NCBI GenBank assembly: GCA_024281055.1
Contig: JAMXLF010000064.1
Coordinates: 1-54,846 of the forward strand
Direction: 5' to 3'
DNA length: 54,846 nt
Source of the DNA: Geobacteraceae bacterium
GTDB lineage: Bacteria; Desulfobacterota; Desulfuromonadia; Geobacterales; Geobacteraceae
In this document: piece after piece, positions 1 through 8,473 of the stretch
How the letters are laid out: every line of letters starts with the position of its first letter
Position numbering within the stretch: the first letter of the stretch is position 1
Position numbers and translations under genes: made by a program
Notes under the pieces: generated by a model
Told to the model about the DNA's origin: nothing
The model's input: only the letters and a program-made list of their open reading frames with translations
Database searches by the model: none

Positions 1-966
1 AGCCATCATCTTGAAGCGCTCGGGGCATGCCGGCATGTTGTAGCGGCAGACGTCGACCAGGGCGATGGCGTTGCACAGGCCGTGGGGAGCGTCGTAGAGA
101 CCGCCCATGGCGTGGGCCATACTGTGGACAATGCCGAGGCCGGCGCTGTTGAAGCTGTACGCTGCGGCCATTTCGGCCCAGACCATCTGCTCGACGGCGC
201 GGTCGTTGTTGCGGTTGGCTGCCGACTGGCGCAGGTTCTGGAAGATTTCGCTGATCGCCCAGAGGCCGGGGCCGTAGGCGGACTGTACGCAGAGACGGGA
301 AGCGATGGCTTCAACGGCGTGGGTAAGGGCGTCCATACCGGTGTAGGCGGCCAGGTTCTGCGGCATGCACTGGTGGATCAACGGATCGTCGACCGACTTG
401 TTCGGGGTGCAGTTCGGATCGAAGAGCGCCATTTTGTACATCTTCTCGGTGTGGTTGATGATGGAGAAGCAGGAGACCTCGGACCCGGTACCGGAGGTGG
501 TGTTGATGGCGAGGTGCGGGATCTTGTTCTTCTTGGTGCACTTGAAGGCGCCTTCGAAGGTCCGGACGTCCTGGCCGTCATGGCTGTAGACGAGCTTGAT
601 GGCCTTGCCGCAGTCCTGGGAGCTGCCGCCGCCCAGGGTGATGATGCCGTCGAACTTGCCGGCGGCGAGGGCTTTCGCCCCTTCCATGACTTCGAAATCC
701 TTCGGGTTCGGAGTAGCCTTGTCGAAGACTTCCGAAGCGACGCCGGCGTGCTTCAGAACGCCCTGGACCGCCTCGACGATGCCGGTGCCGCGGAGGCCGG
801 TGGTGACGATGAGGGCATTGGTCATCCCCAGGGCCTTGGCGTCGTTGCCGACCATGGTGTGGGCGCCCCAGCCGATGTTGACAGAAGGATAGGCGTGCTG
901 CATCTTGATCGGGTATTCACGTCTTTCGAGGCTGAGGGTCCGTTTTACGTCTCTAAAATGTGGCAT
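1..966 (-). CDS. Iron-dependent alcohol dehydrogenase, 3' end cut by window
   Basis: Group III (iron-containing) alcohol dehydrogenase: NAD(P)-linked interconversion of an alcohol and its aldehyde in the cytoplasm. The reading frame is open for 322 codons from ATG at 966 and runs off base 1, so about 60 C-terminal residues are missing compared with the usual 385. The GGGSSQDCGKAI dinucleotide-binding segment is at residues 112-123. The four metal ligands are visible as D212, H216, H281 and H295, with the family's spacing. The start is fixed by AGGAGG 8-10 nt upstream. It is a single gene with its own sigma-54 promoter and is a paralogue of the genes at 6941-8104 and 12714-13877. The exact alcohol cannot be told from sequence. 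Confidence 0.95.
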   Translation of the reverse strand, partial: MPHFRDVKRTLSLERREYPIKMQHAYPSVNIGWGAHTMVGNDAKALGMTNALIVTTGLRGTGIVEAVQGVLKHAGVASEVFDKATPNPKDFEVMEGAKALAAGKFDGIITLGGGSSQDCGKAIKLVYSHDGQDVRTFEGAFKCTKKNKIPHLAINTTSGTGSEVSCFSIINHTEKMYKMALFDPNCTPNKSVDDPLIHQCMPQNLAAYTGMDALTHAVEAIASRLCVQSAYGPGLWAISEIFQNLRQSAANRNNDRAVEQMVWAEMAAAYSFNSAGLGIVHSMAHAMGGLYDAPHGLCNAIALVDVCRYNMPACPERFKMMA

Positions 967-990
967 GGGTACTTCCTCCTTTGTGTGGTG

Positions 991-1009
991 TGAACTCCCT
1001 GAGAGTTCA
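991..1009. promoter_or_regulatory. Hairpin in the 5' leader of the first alcohol dehydrogenase
   Basis: TGAACTC and GAGTTCA form a perfect 7-bp inverted repeat with a 5-nt loop, just upstream of the ribosome binding site of the minus-strand gene. It lies in the predicted leader, so it could affect translation or mRNA stability. Protein binding is equally possible and there is no direct evidence for either. Confidence 0.35.
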
Positions 1010-1166
1010 TGCTTGTTTTTTTCTGTGATTAGGTACAGCAACCGGCATCGATATCAATTTCTTTTGGTCACCTCCTATAACTTCGTTCTACCTAAAAAAT
1101 GCGGCATAAAAAAAGAACCGGTTAAAACAGCTGCCAGGCTCAGTGTGACCATTTGTCAGTGTATAT

Positions 1167-1182
1167 AGCAACTAGGATGCCA
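1167..1182 (-). promoter_or_regulatory. Sigma-54 promoter (-24/-12) for the first alcohol dehydrogenase
   Basis: The minus strand reads TGGCATCCTAGTTGCT. It matches the -24/-12 consensus (TGGCACG, N4, TTGCW) with the required GG-to-GC spacing. Transcription would start near 1156, giving a leader of about 190 nt before the ATG at 966. A bacterial enhancer-binding protein must activate such a promoter. The response regulator at 4369-5730 is the obvious candidate. Confidence 0.85.
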
Positions 1183-1313
1183 AGCTGAAACAATGGTTTA
1201 AAAACAGAGGTTTTCGGGGTTTGGTCGGATTATGGGGATAAAGTGCAGGGGTGAGTGGCGAGGAATTGTGAAACACTATTTGAGGGAAAAGCGCTCTTTA
1301 CGGCCTGACAGGG

Positions 1314-2426
1314 CTATGGATTTTGTCCACAGTGGGGAATTTCCCCACGCCTGTAGATGGTCTGTCTCAGTTCGCATCGGTCGTCCGCTGCCGTGAGCTC
1401 GCCGCAACTCCCCCACGCGCGACCCATGCAGCCGCCGGCGCAGGTAAGCCGGCCCGGGCATTTCCCGCACTTTCCGATCGTGTCGACGCGACCTTGACTG
1501 ATCTGTTTTAGAGAAGACCAGAGGGCGGCTCCATCGACGAAGGCCTCGGCAAGATTTTTTTCGAATACGTCGGAAACGGCGAAATCATCCGTATGGCAGA
1601 GTACGCAGGGGTAAAGCCTCCCCTCCGGGGTGAGGTAGGGGTTTTCGACAAAGGTGCAGCATTCCGAACGCCGGACCGCGGGTTTCCGCCATTCCAGCGC
1701 TGCCATGTTTCCGATTTTTCCGTAGAGAGCCCGGAAATTCGCATCGGTGTCGAAGCGGTCCAGCAACCGCAGATACTGGTCCGTACCGGGAGGCGCAAGC
1801 GATGACCCTTCAGCTGCCCGGCCGCCATGGACGAGGGTGCCGGTAACGACGGAGTCGATGCCGAAACCGTCGGCGAGTTCGAGAAGTGCCGGGATATCTG
1901 CCAGGTTGTGGCGCATCTCCGTGCAGAAGACGGTGATGCGTCGCGCCAGCCCTCCCTCTGCGAGCCGGTTTATTCCGGCCATCACCCCGTTGAAGGCTTC
2001 TTTCCCCCGAACCATGTCATGGGTTGCGGCCGTTGCGCCGTCCAGGCTGATCTGGATCGAGAGCCCCGGAAAGTCCAGCGCGCACAGGGCGGCAACCTCC
2101 TCGGCAGTGAAGAGCATGCCGTTTGTTTGCAGCGATACCGTGGCGAACCCCTGTGAACAGGCGAGCTGAACGACCTCCAGCCAGTCCGGGTGGCAGAGTG
2201 GCTCGCCGCCGGTAAGCCTGATTCCCTGCCCGCCAAGGGCGGCGAAGTCTTCGACGAGTCGGAGGAGGGTTCTCTTCGGCACGTGGGGGGCTGAGGATGA
2301 CACGCCTGCGTCAACCAGGCAGTGACCACAGGTGAGATTGCAGGCGCCGGTGATGGCGAGGGTCAGCGTCTTGGGGACATGAAGCCCATGCTGCTTGAGG
2401 GTTTCCAGTGGAGCGAAGGTTGTCAT
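1314..2426 (-). CDS. Radical SAM/SPASM-type protein
   Basis: This is a cytoplasmic radical SAM enzyme of 370 aa. The CxxxCxxC cluster motif is C29, C33, C36 (ACNLTCGHC), followed by a TGGEP motif. The last 120 residues are Cys-rich (CxxCPGRLTCAGGC and others), as in SPASM domains that bind extra Fe-S clusters. ATG 2426 is chosen because GAGGAAA lies just upstream; an in-frame longer start at 2474 lacks this. It follows MOSC and MoaA on the same strand. Radical SAM proteins are known next to tungsten aldehyde oxidoreductase genes (the Pyrococcus cofactor-modifying protein Cmo). A role in pterin cofactor or enzyme maturation is therefore plausible but unproven; modification of a peptide is the alternative. 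Confidence 0.85.
   Translation of the reverse strand: MTTFAPLETLKQHGLHVPKTLTLAITGACNLTCGHCLVDAGVSSSAPHVPKRTLLRLVEDFAALGGQGIRLTGGEPLCHPDWLEVVQLACSQGFATVSLQTNGMLFTAEEVAALCALDFPGLSIQISLDGATAATHDMVRGKEAFNGVMAGINRLAEGGLARRITVFCTEMRHNLADIPALLELADGFGIDSVVTGTLVHGGRAAEGSSLAPPGTDQYLRLLDRFDTDANFRALYGKIGNMAALEWRKPAVRRSECCTFVENPYLTPEGRLYPCVLCHTDDFAVSDVFEKNLAEAFVDGAALWSSLKQISQGRVDTIGKCGKCPGRLTCAGGCMGRAWGSCGELTAADDRCELRQTIYRRGEIPHCGQNP
1332..1348. promoter_or_regulatory. Candidate enhancer site (palindrome) for the sigma-54 activator
   Basis: GTGGGGAATTTCCCCAC is a perfect 8+8 palindrome around one base. It lies about 150 bp upstream of the -24 element at 1182, a normal distance for NtrC-type enhancers, and falls inside the last codons of the radical SAM gene. 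A near copy at 8314-8331 sits between the two other sigma-54 promoters. Binding by the response regulator is inferred. Confidence 0.6.
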
Positions 2427-2455
2427 GATACGTTTTCCTCTAAACATTATCGACG

Positions 2456-2474
2456 GTGTGGAATATGTCCACAC
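2456..2474. promoter_or_regulatory. Palindromic operator-like site upstream of the radical SAM gene
   Basis: GTGTGGA and TCCACAC are perfect 7-bp arms around ATATG, 30 bp upstream of the radical SAM start codon. The 250-bp gap to the MOSC gene suggests a separate promoter here, and this may be its operator. It loosely resembles the GTGGGGAA/TTCCCCAC palindrome at 1332. Confidence 0.4.
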
Positions 2475-2676
2475 TGTAGAAATATTACCCTATTGCGCTG
2501 CGCCGGGAACTCGGTGTAAAGGGGGGAAGGTTTGCGCGTGGCGCTCGAAGCTGCGAATAAATCGAGGCATTGCGGGCTGTTGTGCGGGGGGAGCTTTTTT
2601 CTCGCAGACTCGGACTGTGGTCAAAGCGTGGGGAGAAATTCAACACTATCTCTCGCTCAGCGACGTGCGGTGCGTG

Positions 2677-3114
2677 TTACGGGTCGAGCCGCCGGATCCG
2701 GTCGCCGGGTGAAACGGTTCCTCCGGTGATGACCCGGGCGAAGATACCTTCCTTCGGCATGACGCAGTCTCCCGCCTGGTAGTAGATGGCGCAGCGGGTA
2801 TGGCACTCCTTGCCGATCTGGGTGACTTCCAGGAGCGTCGGGCCGATGGCGAGCCTGGTGCCGATGGGGAGCGAGGGAAGGTCGATCCCCTCGGTGGTGA
2901 TGTTTTCGGCAAAATCGCCGGCATCTACCGCCAGCCCCATCTGCTGCATCTTGGCGATGCTTTCCCGGGCCAGCAGGCTTACCTGCCGATGCCAATCCCC
3001 GGCGTGGGCGTCCCCGGCGATGCCGTGGTTCTCCACGAGTTCCACTGATGCCACGGGGGTTTTGCGCTCTCCCTTGTTCTTGCTTATGCAGACGGCGACT
3101 ACTTTGGCTTGCAT
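2677..3114 (-). CDS. MOSC-domain protein
   Basis: A 145-aa single-domain MOSC protein (the domain of the molybdenum-cofactor sulfurase C-terminus). Visible features are the GIAGDAHAG segment near residues 31-39, the QVSLLA strand, the FAENITTEG segment near 68-76 and the conserved Cys of CHTRC near 105. MOSC domains bind or transfer sulfur to molybdo- or tungstopterin. The start at 3114 is preceded by AGAGGAA. It lies between MoaA and the radical SAM gene, supporting a role in pterin cofactor assembly for an oxidoreductase not in this window. Confidence 0.9.
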   Translation of the reverse strand: MQAKVVAVCISKNKGERKTPVASVELVENHGIAGDAHAGDWHRQVSLLARESIAKMQQMGLAVDAGDFAENITTEGIDLPSLPIGTRLAIGPTLLEVTQIGKECHTRCAIYYQAGDCVMPKEGIFARVITGGTVSPGDRIRRLDP

Positions 3115-3162
3115 CAGAACTATTCCTCTTATTCCAACAGTTTTCGAGTTAACGGCCTTTTC

Positions 3163-3250
3163 CCCCTCACCCCTGCCCCTCTCCCTCAGGGCGAGGGGAA
3201 ATCAAACCCTCTCCCTCTGGGAGAGGGTGGCCAAAGGCCGGGTGAGGGGA
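3163..3250. repeat. GC-rich palindromic repeat (CCCTCACCC ... GGGTGAGGG type)
   Basis: Nested complementary blocks (CCCTCACC with GGTGAGGG; CCCTCTCCC with GGGAGAGGG) fill the gap between MoaA and the MOSC gene. This is the interspersed extragenic palindrome type seen in many proteobacteria. A related block is at 54022-54096. It can fold in RNA and may attenuate readthrough or protect the upstream message. Confidence 0.65.
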
Positions 3251-3256
3251 ATAGAA

Positions 3257-4234
3257 TTATCCCCCGACGCAATTCATGGCAAAGGGGTCGTGATCCGCCT
3301 GACGGTCCGACAGTTCGTGCATACCCGGCTTGAATGTAACGAGCCGGCGCACGGCGTCATGGAGCGCGGCGGGGTCGGACGTTCGGAGGTGCGGTTTCAG
3401 GTCCAGTGTCGTTGCGGCAAAAAGGCACCCCTTGGCCATCCCTGTGGCGGTCACCCGTATTCGGTTGCAGTCGCCGCAGAAATGTCCGGAAATGGGGGTG
3501 ATCACGCCGATGGTGCCGGCCCCGCCGTGGACACGGTACTCCCGGGCCGGCCCGGCCAGGTCTTTCCTGGCCACCGGGCTCAGCGCGAACCTCTCGCCGA
3601 CGCGCTCGATGATCTCCCGGCCGGGGACCAGCAGGGACTGCCAGTTCTTCTCCTTGATGGCCGGCATGTACTCGATGAACCGGACCGTGTATGGCTTGTG
3701 AAGGGCAAGGGAAGCGACCTCGACGACTTCCTCATCGTTAACCCCGCGCATTACGACCATGTTGATCTTGATCGGGAACCCGGCGCGCTCGGCGGCGGCG
3801 ATTCCCGCCTTCACCCGTGCCAGGTCGCCGCCGCGGGTGATGCAGGCGAACGTTTCCGGTTTCAGGGAATCGAGGCTGATGTTCAGGCGCTGAACCCCCG
3901 CGGCACGGAGCTCTCCGGCCATATCCCCGAGCATGAGCCCGTTGGTGGTCAGGACCAGTTGTTTGAGTCCGGGTATGGCGGCCAGCCGTGCAAGAAAGGT
4001 GGTTATCCCCTTGCGCACCAGCGGCTCGCCGCCGGTAATCCGGATCTTTTCTATGCCGAGATCCACCGCCGTGCTGGCGATCCGAAAAAGGTCCTCATAG
4101 CTGAGAATGTCCTCGTGGCGGAGTTTGCCGACCCCGCCCGCCGGCATGCAGTAGCGGCAGCGCATGTTGCAGCGGTCGGTCACCGAGAGGCGCAGGTAGT
4201 TTATTTTTCGTCCAAAGGAATCGATCAGTTCCAT
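3257..4234 (-). CDS. moaA: GTP 3',8-cyclase MoaA
   Basis: First enzyme of molybdopterin synthesis: radical SAM conversion of GTP to 3',8-cyclo-GTP, the precursor of cyclic pyranopterin monophosphate. The protein is 325 aa, the normal length. The N-terminal cluster motif is C22, C26, C29 (DRCNMRCRYC). The C-terminal second-cluster motif is CGDCN...C near residues 255-272, and the protein ends in the diagnostic Gly-Gly. The start at 4234 has GAGG 6 nt upstream; a longer in-frame start at 4321 would run into an AT-rich repeat. It sits downstream of a two-component system and an alcohol dehydrogenase, suggesting induced pterin supply for an aldehyde-oxidizing enzyme. Confidence 0.96.
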   Translation of the reverse strand: MELIDSFGRKINYLRLSVTDRCNMRCRYCMPAGGVGKLRHEDILSYEDLFRIASTAVDLGIEKIRITGGEPLVRKGITTFLARLAAIPGLKQLVLTTNGLMLGDMAGELRAAGVQRLNISLDSLKPETFACITRGGDLARVKAGIAAAERAGFPIKINMVVMRGVNDEEVVEVASLALHKPYTVRFIEYMPAIKEKNWQSLLVPGREIIERVGERFALSPVARKDLAGPAREYRVHGGAGTIGVITPISGHFCGDCNRIRVTATGMAKGCLFAATTLDLKPHLRTSDPAALHDAVRRLVTFKPGMHELSDRQADHDPFAMNCVGG

Positions 4235-4251
4235 TGCTACCTCAAGAGGGC

Positions 4252-4371
4252 TAAAAATTCCAAATCGCAAATCACAAATTCCAAACAATTTCTTAAAAGA
4301 AAAAAGCAAAAGGCTTGCCACGTCTTAAAATTTGTTTGTCATTTGGTGCTTGTGATTTGGTATTTTGTTTA
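4252..4371. repeat. AT-rich imperfect inverted repeat inside the operon
   Basis: The left arm (4256-4289) is built from CAAATCACAAATTCCAAAC-like units. The right arm (4330-4367) has the complementary TTTGTTTG..TTGTGATTTGG units. The whole stretch is far richer in A+T than its neighbours and fills the gap between the response-regulator stop and the MoaA start. It looks like a small non-coding interspersed element. It overlaps the last codons of the regulator. Confidence 0.55.
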
Positions 4372-5730
4372 TCCTCCCAAGCCGTACCTCTCCAGTTTAG
4401 TGTAAAGGGTCTTGCGATCGATTTCCAGGATTTTCGCTGCCTTACTCTTGTTTCCTTCAACCAGTTCGAGAACTTTTTCGATGTGCGCCCGCTCGATGAC
4501 CCAGAGGGGAAGCGGCTGGACCTCCTTGGCGCCACCGCTCGACGGCAGGGGAGGAAGGACCTTGGGCGGCGAGAAGGGGAGGAGGTCCGAGGAGATTACC
4601 GGCTCGCTGGCCAGAATGCAGGCGCGGCGAATGGTGTTACGCAGCTCGCGGATATTGCCGGGCCAGCTGTAGGCGCAGAGGGCCGCCATGGCCTCTTCGG
4701 AGATCTCCCAGTTTTCGTTGCCCCGTTCGCAGGCGGTCTTGATGAAATACCAGGCGAGGGGGAGGATGTCGTCCGGCCTCTCCCGCAGCGGCGGCAGGTT
4801 GATGGGGAGGAGGTTGATCCGGTGGAAGAGGTCCTCGCGGAATTCGCCCCGGTTGACGCACTCCTGCAGGTTCTTGTTGGAGGCGAACACCATTCGCACG
4901 TCGACGCTGATGTCGTGGTTCCCCCCCATGCGGCGGAAGGTGCTGGTTTCCAGGACCCGCAGGAGCTTCACCTGGACGTCCAGGGGCGTTTCCGATACCT
5001 CGTCCATGAAGAGCGTGCCGGTGTGGGCAAGCTCGAAGAGGCCGGCGCGTCCCTTCGTTGCCCCGGTGAACGCCCCCTGCATGTGGCCGAAGAGCTCGCT
5101 TTCGGCGGTGTTGATGTTGAGCCGACCGCAGTTCACTGTGACAAAGGGTTTCTGGGCACGGCGGCTGGCGTCGTGGACTGCCCGGGCGATCAGCTCCTTG
5201 CCGGTGCCGCTCTCGCCGTGGATGATCACGTGCTCGTCGGTCGGCCCCCAGCGCTTGACGGTCTCCAGGACCTTCTGGATCCCCTGGCTCTTGCCGACGA
5301 TGTGGTGGTCCTCGAACTTGTTGACTTCCAGTTTCAGGTTGATGTTCTCCAGCCTGAGGCGGTTTTTCTCATAGGCCTTGTCGATCACGATCTCCAGCTC
5401 ATCGAGCTTGACCGGCTTGGTGAGGTAGTCGTAGGCCCCGTGCTTGATGCACTCGACGGCCGTCTCGATGGTGCCGTGCCCGGTGAACATGATGATTTCC
5501 GGGATGTTCGACTCCGCCCGCATCTGCTGGAGGATCTCGACGCCGTCGGCTCCCGGCATCCGCACATCGAGGAGGACGATGTTGAATATCTGCTCCTTGT
5601 ACATTGCGAGGCCTTCTTCGCCCTGGGCAGCGACCTGCACCTTGTAGCCGCTGCGGGAGAGCTCCATCTGGAGTAGTTCCCGGAGAGGCTGTTCATCCTC
5701 GACGATGAGGACCTTGACGTCTTTGCGCAT
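4369..5730 (-). CDS. Sigma-54-dependent response regulator (NtrC type)
   Basis: A 453-aa transcriptional activator. The receiver domain has phospho-acceptor D55 and K105. The AAA+ domain has Walker A GESGTGKE at 172-179, GAFTGA at 219-224 (the sigma-54 contact loop) and the Walker B FMDE near 241. A Fis-type helix-turn-helix (KAAKILEIDRKTLYTKL) closes the protein. ATG 5730 is preceded by AGGAG, which lies in the kinase stop region; the two genes are 2 bp apart. The neighbour kinase is the expected phosphodonor. The palindromes at 1332 and 8314 and the promoters at 1167, 8194 and 8474 are its likely targets. Confidence 0.96.
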   Translation of the reverse strand: MRKDVKVLIVEDEQPLRELLQMELSRSGYKVQVAAQGEEGLAMYKEQIFNIVLLDVRMPGADGVEILQQMRAESNIPEIIMFTGHGTIETAVECIKHGAYDYLTKPVKLDELEIVIDKAYEKNRLRLENINLKLEVNKFEDHHIVGKSQGIQKVLETVKRWGPTDEHVIIHGESGTGKELIARAVHDASRRAQKPFVTVNCGRLNINTAESELFGHMQGAFTGATKGRAGLFELAHTGTLFMDEVSETPLDVQVKLLRVLETSTFRRMGGNHDISVDVRMVFASNKNLQECVNRGEFREDLFHRINLLPINLPPLRERPDDILPLAWYFIKTACERGNENWEISEEAMAALCAYSWPGNIRELRNTIRRACILASEPVISSDLLPFSPPKVLPPLPSSGGAKEVQPLPLWVIERAHIEKVLELVEGNKSKAAKILEIDRKTLYTKLERYGLGG

Positions 5731-5732
5731 AC

Positions 5733-6941
5733 CTACTCCTGGCATATTGGTAAACTTACGGTAAATACGGTTCCTTCTCCCTTCAGGCTCTCCACCTTGA
5801 TCTCGCCGCCGTGCCGCTTGACGATGTTGAAGGTGACGGCCAACCCGAGTCCGAGGCCCTGGCCCACGGATTTGGTCGTGAAGAACGGTTCCCAGATGTG
5901 TTCCAGGTGGTCGGGATGGATGCCGCACCCGGTGTCTTTCACCTGGATGAGGACGACGGGACCGTCGCCCCGGGTGGATATCTCCACTGTACCGGTGCCC
6001 TTGATGGCCTGATGGGCGTTGATGAGGAGGTTCATGAACACCTGGCGCAGGCCGGCGGCATCGCCCCGGACCAGGGGGAGGTCGGGCTGCAGTTCCTCCC
6101 GGATCTCGACCTTTTCGTAACGGGACTTGTGCCGCACCAGCTCCAGGACCTCGCGCAGGATGAGGTTCATATCGACGTTTTCCATGGTGCCGTCGGATTT
6201 CCGACTGAAGGAGAGGAGGCAGTCGATGATCCCCTTGCAGCGGTAGGACTCACGGATGATGACGTCCAGGTACTTGGGGAAAACATCGAGCCGTGGATCG
6301 TCGCGCAATGCAGCTTCGTCACGAAAGCGCCGCAGCAGGGCCTCGGCATAGCCGGCCACCGATGTCAGGGGATTGTTGATCTCGTGGGCCACGCCGGCGG
6401 CCAGCAGGCCGATGCTCGACATCTTCTCCGCCTGGAGGAGTTGCAGCTCCTGGAGCCGCTTTTCCGTCACGTCGCGGAGGAAGATGAGCGCCCGGTTCCC
6501 GCCGCCTGAGTCTTCGATGGGGGTTGCCGTGACATCGAAATAGCGCTGCCCCGTGCTCTCCTTGGTGGTCGTGAACGACATCTCCACGCTTTCGCCCGCA
6601 AGGGCGCGTTCGACGGGGCAATGTGCCGGGGAGAGCGGGTGCTCGGGATGGAAGAGTCTTCCGCAGGAAGAGCCCACGATGGTTTCCCGGGGGAAGAGGC
6701 GCGGGCAGATGTGGTTACGGTGCTGGACGTGGCCGGTGCTGTCATAGATGGCGACGCCGTCGCCGATGGAGTCGAAAACCGCCTGAAGCTCGCTCGACTT
6801 GGCCCGCAGCCCCTGGTTGGCAGCCTCAAGCTCCTGAATCTTCTGCTTCACCTCGGCGTAAAACCCCATCTTGGAGCTTCCCAGGCCGAGGAGACGATCG
6901 AGGCTCTCCTCGTCGATATGGGTGCGTTTGACTTCGACCAT
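5733..6941 (-). CDS. PAS-domain histidine kinase, partner of the NtrC-type regulator
   Basis: A soluble sensor kinase of 402 aa with no membrane segment. An N-terminal coiled-coil (about 20-55) precedes a PAS domain (about 55-160). The HisKA domain has phospho-acceptor H186 (GVAHEINNPL), and the HATPase domain has the N box (NLLINAHQAI) and glycine boxes DTGCGI and GQGLGLGL. The PAS domain carries three Cys (79, 93, 108), possibly for metal or redox sensing. ATG overlaps the TGA of the upstream alcohol dehydrogenase by one base, showing translational coupling. The residues 18-40 motif (LGLGSSKMGFY) resembles the N-terminus of the PAS-phosphatase at 13861. The signal is probably an alcohol or redox state, which is inference. 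Confidence 0.95.
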   Translation of the reverse strand: MVEVKRTHIDEESLDRLLGLGSSKMGFYAEVKQKIQELEAANQGLRAKSSELQAVFDSIGDGVAIYDSTGHVQHRNHICPRLFPRETIVGSSCGRLFHPEHPLSPAHCPVERALAGESVEMSFTTTKESTGQRYFDVTATPIEDSGGGNRALIFLRDVTEKRLQELQLLQAEKMSSIGLLAAGVAHEINNPLTSVAGYAEALLRRFRDEAALRDDPRLDVFPKYLDVIIRESYRCKGIIDCLLSFSRKSDGTMENVDMNLILREVLELVRHKSRYEKVEIREELQPDLPLVRGDAAGLRQVFMNLLINAHQAIKGTGTVEISTRGDGPVVLIQVKDTGCGIHPDHLEHIWEPFFTTKSVGQGLGLGLAVTFNIVKRHGGEIKVESLKGEGTVFTVSLPICQE

Positions 6942-8104
6942 CAGTATGCCTTCTCCAGAATCCTCAGCAGGTCCTTTTTATCCGCCTCCCGCGGGGAGGT
7001 GACGATGCAGACGTCCTTGAGCGCCTTTTCCGCAAGGTCGGGGAGGTCTTCCCGGTTCACGCCGAGGCTTCTGAGACTGCGCGGTGCGCCGCAGGCATCG
7101 AGCAGCGATTCGACGGTTTCCTGTACCATCTCCACCGCGCCGCCGGTATCCCCGTTGGTCATGTGGCCGAGCCCCCAGGCGAGCTCGGGCAGTTTCTCGG
7201 TGACGACGGGGAGGTCGTAGCGCAGGACTTCCGGGAGGAGCACGGCGTTGACGCTGCCGTGGTTTGCATCGTAAAACCCGCCGATGGGGTGGGCCAGGGC
7301 GTGGACGATGCCGAGCAGGGAGTTGGAAAACGCCATTCCCGCGTGGAGGCTTGCCCGCGAGAGGTTTTCCAGGTCGTCGGGCCTGCGCTCCTGCACGGCC
7401 TTCACCAGGCTCCGGGAGAGGAGGCGCACCGCTTTGATGGCATGGACGTCGGTCAGCGAGGTGGATGCCACGGAAAAGAAGGCCTCCAAGGCATGGCTGA
7501 GGGCGTCGGTGGCGGTAGTGCACACGTATTCGTCGGGCAGTGTCTCGAGGGTATCCGGATCCGTGAGGCTGATGTCGGGGGCGACGCAGCGGCTCATGAT
7601 GGTCATCTTGCAGCGCCGCTCGGTATCGTTGATGATGGCGAACTGGGAGACGTCGGAGCCGGTGCCGCAGGTGGTGGGACAGAGGACCAGGGGGGGGAGT
7701 GGGCGGATGATCTTGTCTGGTCCCTCGAAGTCCCTGATCCGGCCGCCGTTGGAGACCAGGATCGCGATCCCCTTGGCGGCGTCCATGGCGCTGCCGCCTC
7801 CCAGGCCGACGATCACGTCGGCGCCCTGGCGGATGTATTCGGCTGCCCCTGTCTCGATCTCCACATCCTTGGGGTTGGGGGTTATCTGGTCGTAATAGAC
7901 GAAGGAAAGCCCCGCATCAAGCAGGCTGTGCATGGCCTGATCGACCCATCCTGCATTGAAGAGCCCCTGGTCGCTCACCAGGAATACCTTGCGGCCACCG
8001 AGACGGCGTGCGCAGGCGCCTACCTGGCTGAGCAGTCCCCTGCCGAAAACGATCTCCGGCACCTCGAACTTGCAGTGCTGAAGTATCTGATCATGTCCTT
8101 CCAT
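6941..8104 (-). CDS. Iron-dependent alcohol dehydrogenase
   Basis: A full-length 387-aa group III alcohol dehydrogenase. The GGGSAMDAAK nucleotide-binding motif is at 102-111. Metal ligands are D200, H204, H268 and H282, with family spacing. It is the first gene of the operon that continues into the kinase (1-bp overlap) and regulator. A sigma-54 promoter lies about 90 bp upstream. The arrangement suggests that a dehydrogenase and its own sensor system are made together. It is a paralogue, not a duplicate, of the gene at 1-966: the two differ throughout. Confidence 0.96.
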   Translation of the reverse strand: MEGHDQILQHCKFEVPEIVFGRGLLSQVGACARRLGGRKVFLVSDQGLFNAGWVDQAMHSLLDAGLSFVYYDQITPNPKDVEIETGAAEYIRQGADVIVGLGGGSAMDAAKGIAILVSNGGRIRDFEGPDKIIRPLPPLVLCPTTCGTGSDVSQFAIINDTERRCKMTIMSRCVAPDISLTDPDTLETLPDEYVCTTATDALSHALEAFFSVASTSLTDVHAIKAVRLLSRSLVKAVQERRPDDLENLSRASLHAGMAFSNSLLGIVHALAHPIGGFYDANHGSVNAVLLPEVLRYDLPVVTEKLPELAWGLGHMTNGDTGGAVEMVQETVESLLDACGAPRSLRSLGVNREDLPDLAEKALKDVCIVTSPREADKKDLLRILEKAY

Positions 8105-8193
8105 GCCTTATATCCTCACCATAAACACTTTTTTGTTTGCGGCTGGGCGGTCTGGCTCCGTGTAATGAGGTTGTCTGCCCATGAATCAATTGT

Positions 8194-8209
8194 AGCAATA
8201 CCTGTACCA
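8194..8209 (-). promoter_or_regulatory. Sigma-54 promoter for the dehydrogenase/kinase/regulator operon
   Basis: The minus strand reads TGGTACAGGTATTGCT: GG and GC are at the required distance, with TTGCT at -12 and one deviation (T for C) in the -24 element. The start would be near 8182, about 80 bp before the ATG at 8104. It is divergent from the promoter at 8474 and shares the palindrome at 8314. Confidence 0.75.
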
Positions 8210-8313
8210 AAAGGTCAAACAAAGTTTGATTTCGTTGTTTTAATGTTTAATGAAAGTAAAAAGCCTGAAAGTCGGATTTTTGATTAAATTTTATTATTAA
8301 ATCCGGTGGGCAG

Positions 8314-8331
8314 GTGGGAAAATATTCCCCG
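8314..8331. promoter_or_regulatory. Candidate shared enhancer between divergent sigma-54 promoters
   Basis: GTGGGAAAATATTCCCCG resembles the perfect palindrome at 1332. It lies 105 bp from the -24 element of the leftward promoter and 143 bp from that of the rightward one. A half-like copy (TTCCCCAATATTCC) follows at 8343-8356. Tandem sites at this distance are typical for NtrC-family activators. Confidence 0.5.
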
Positions 8332-8473
8332 TTGTGGTGCTCTTCCCCAATATTCCTGAAGCTTCTGTCCAAGGGGCTTGAGCGACTGTTGTCCCATAAA
8401 TCTACAAATTCGGTCACACCTCCCTTTGGGCATGAAAACGTAATTTGATCTGTAAAAACGATGTTTTATGTAT

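Noticed and set aside
2786-4405. Long plus-strand ORF of 539 codons
   Set aside because: It is antisense to moaA and MOSC, has no ribosome site and gives a composition typical of reverse-frame GC-rich DNA.
4315-5676. Long plus-strand ORF of 453 codons
   Set aside because: Antisense shadow of the NtrC-type regulator.
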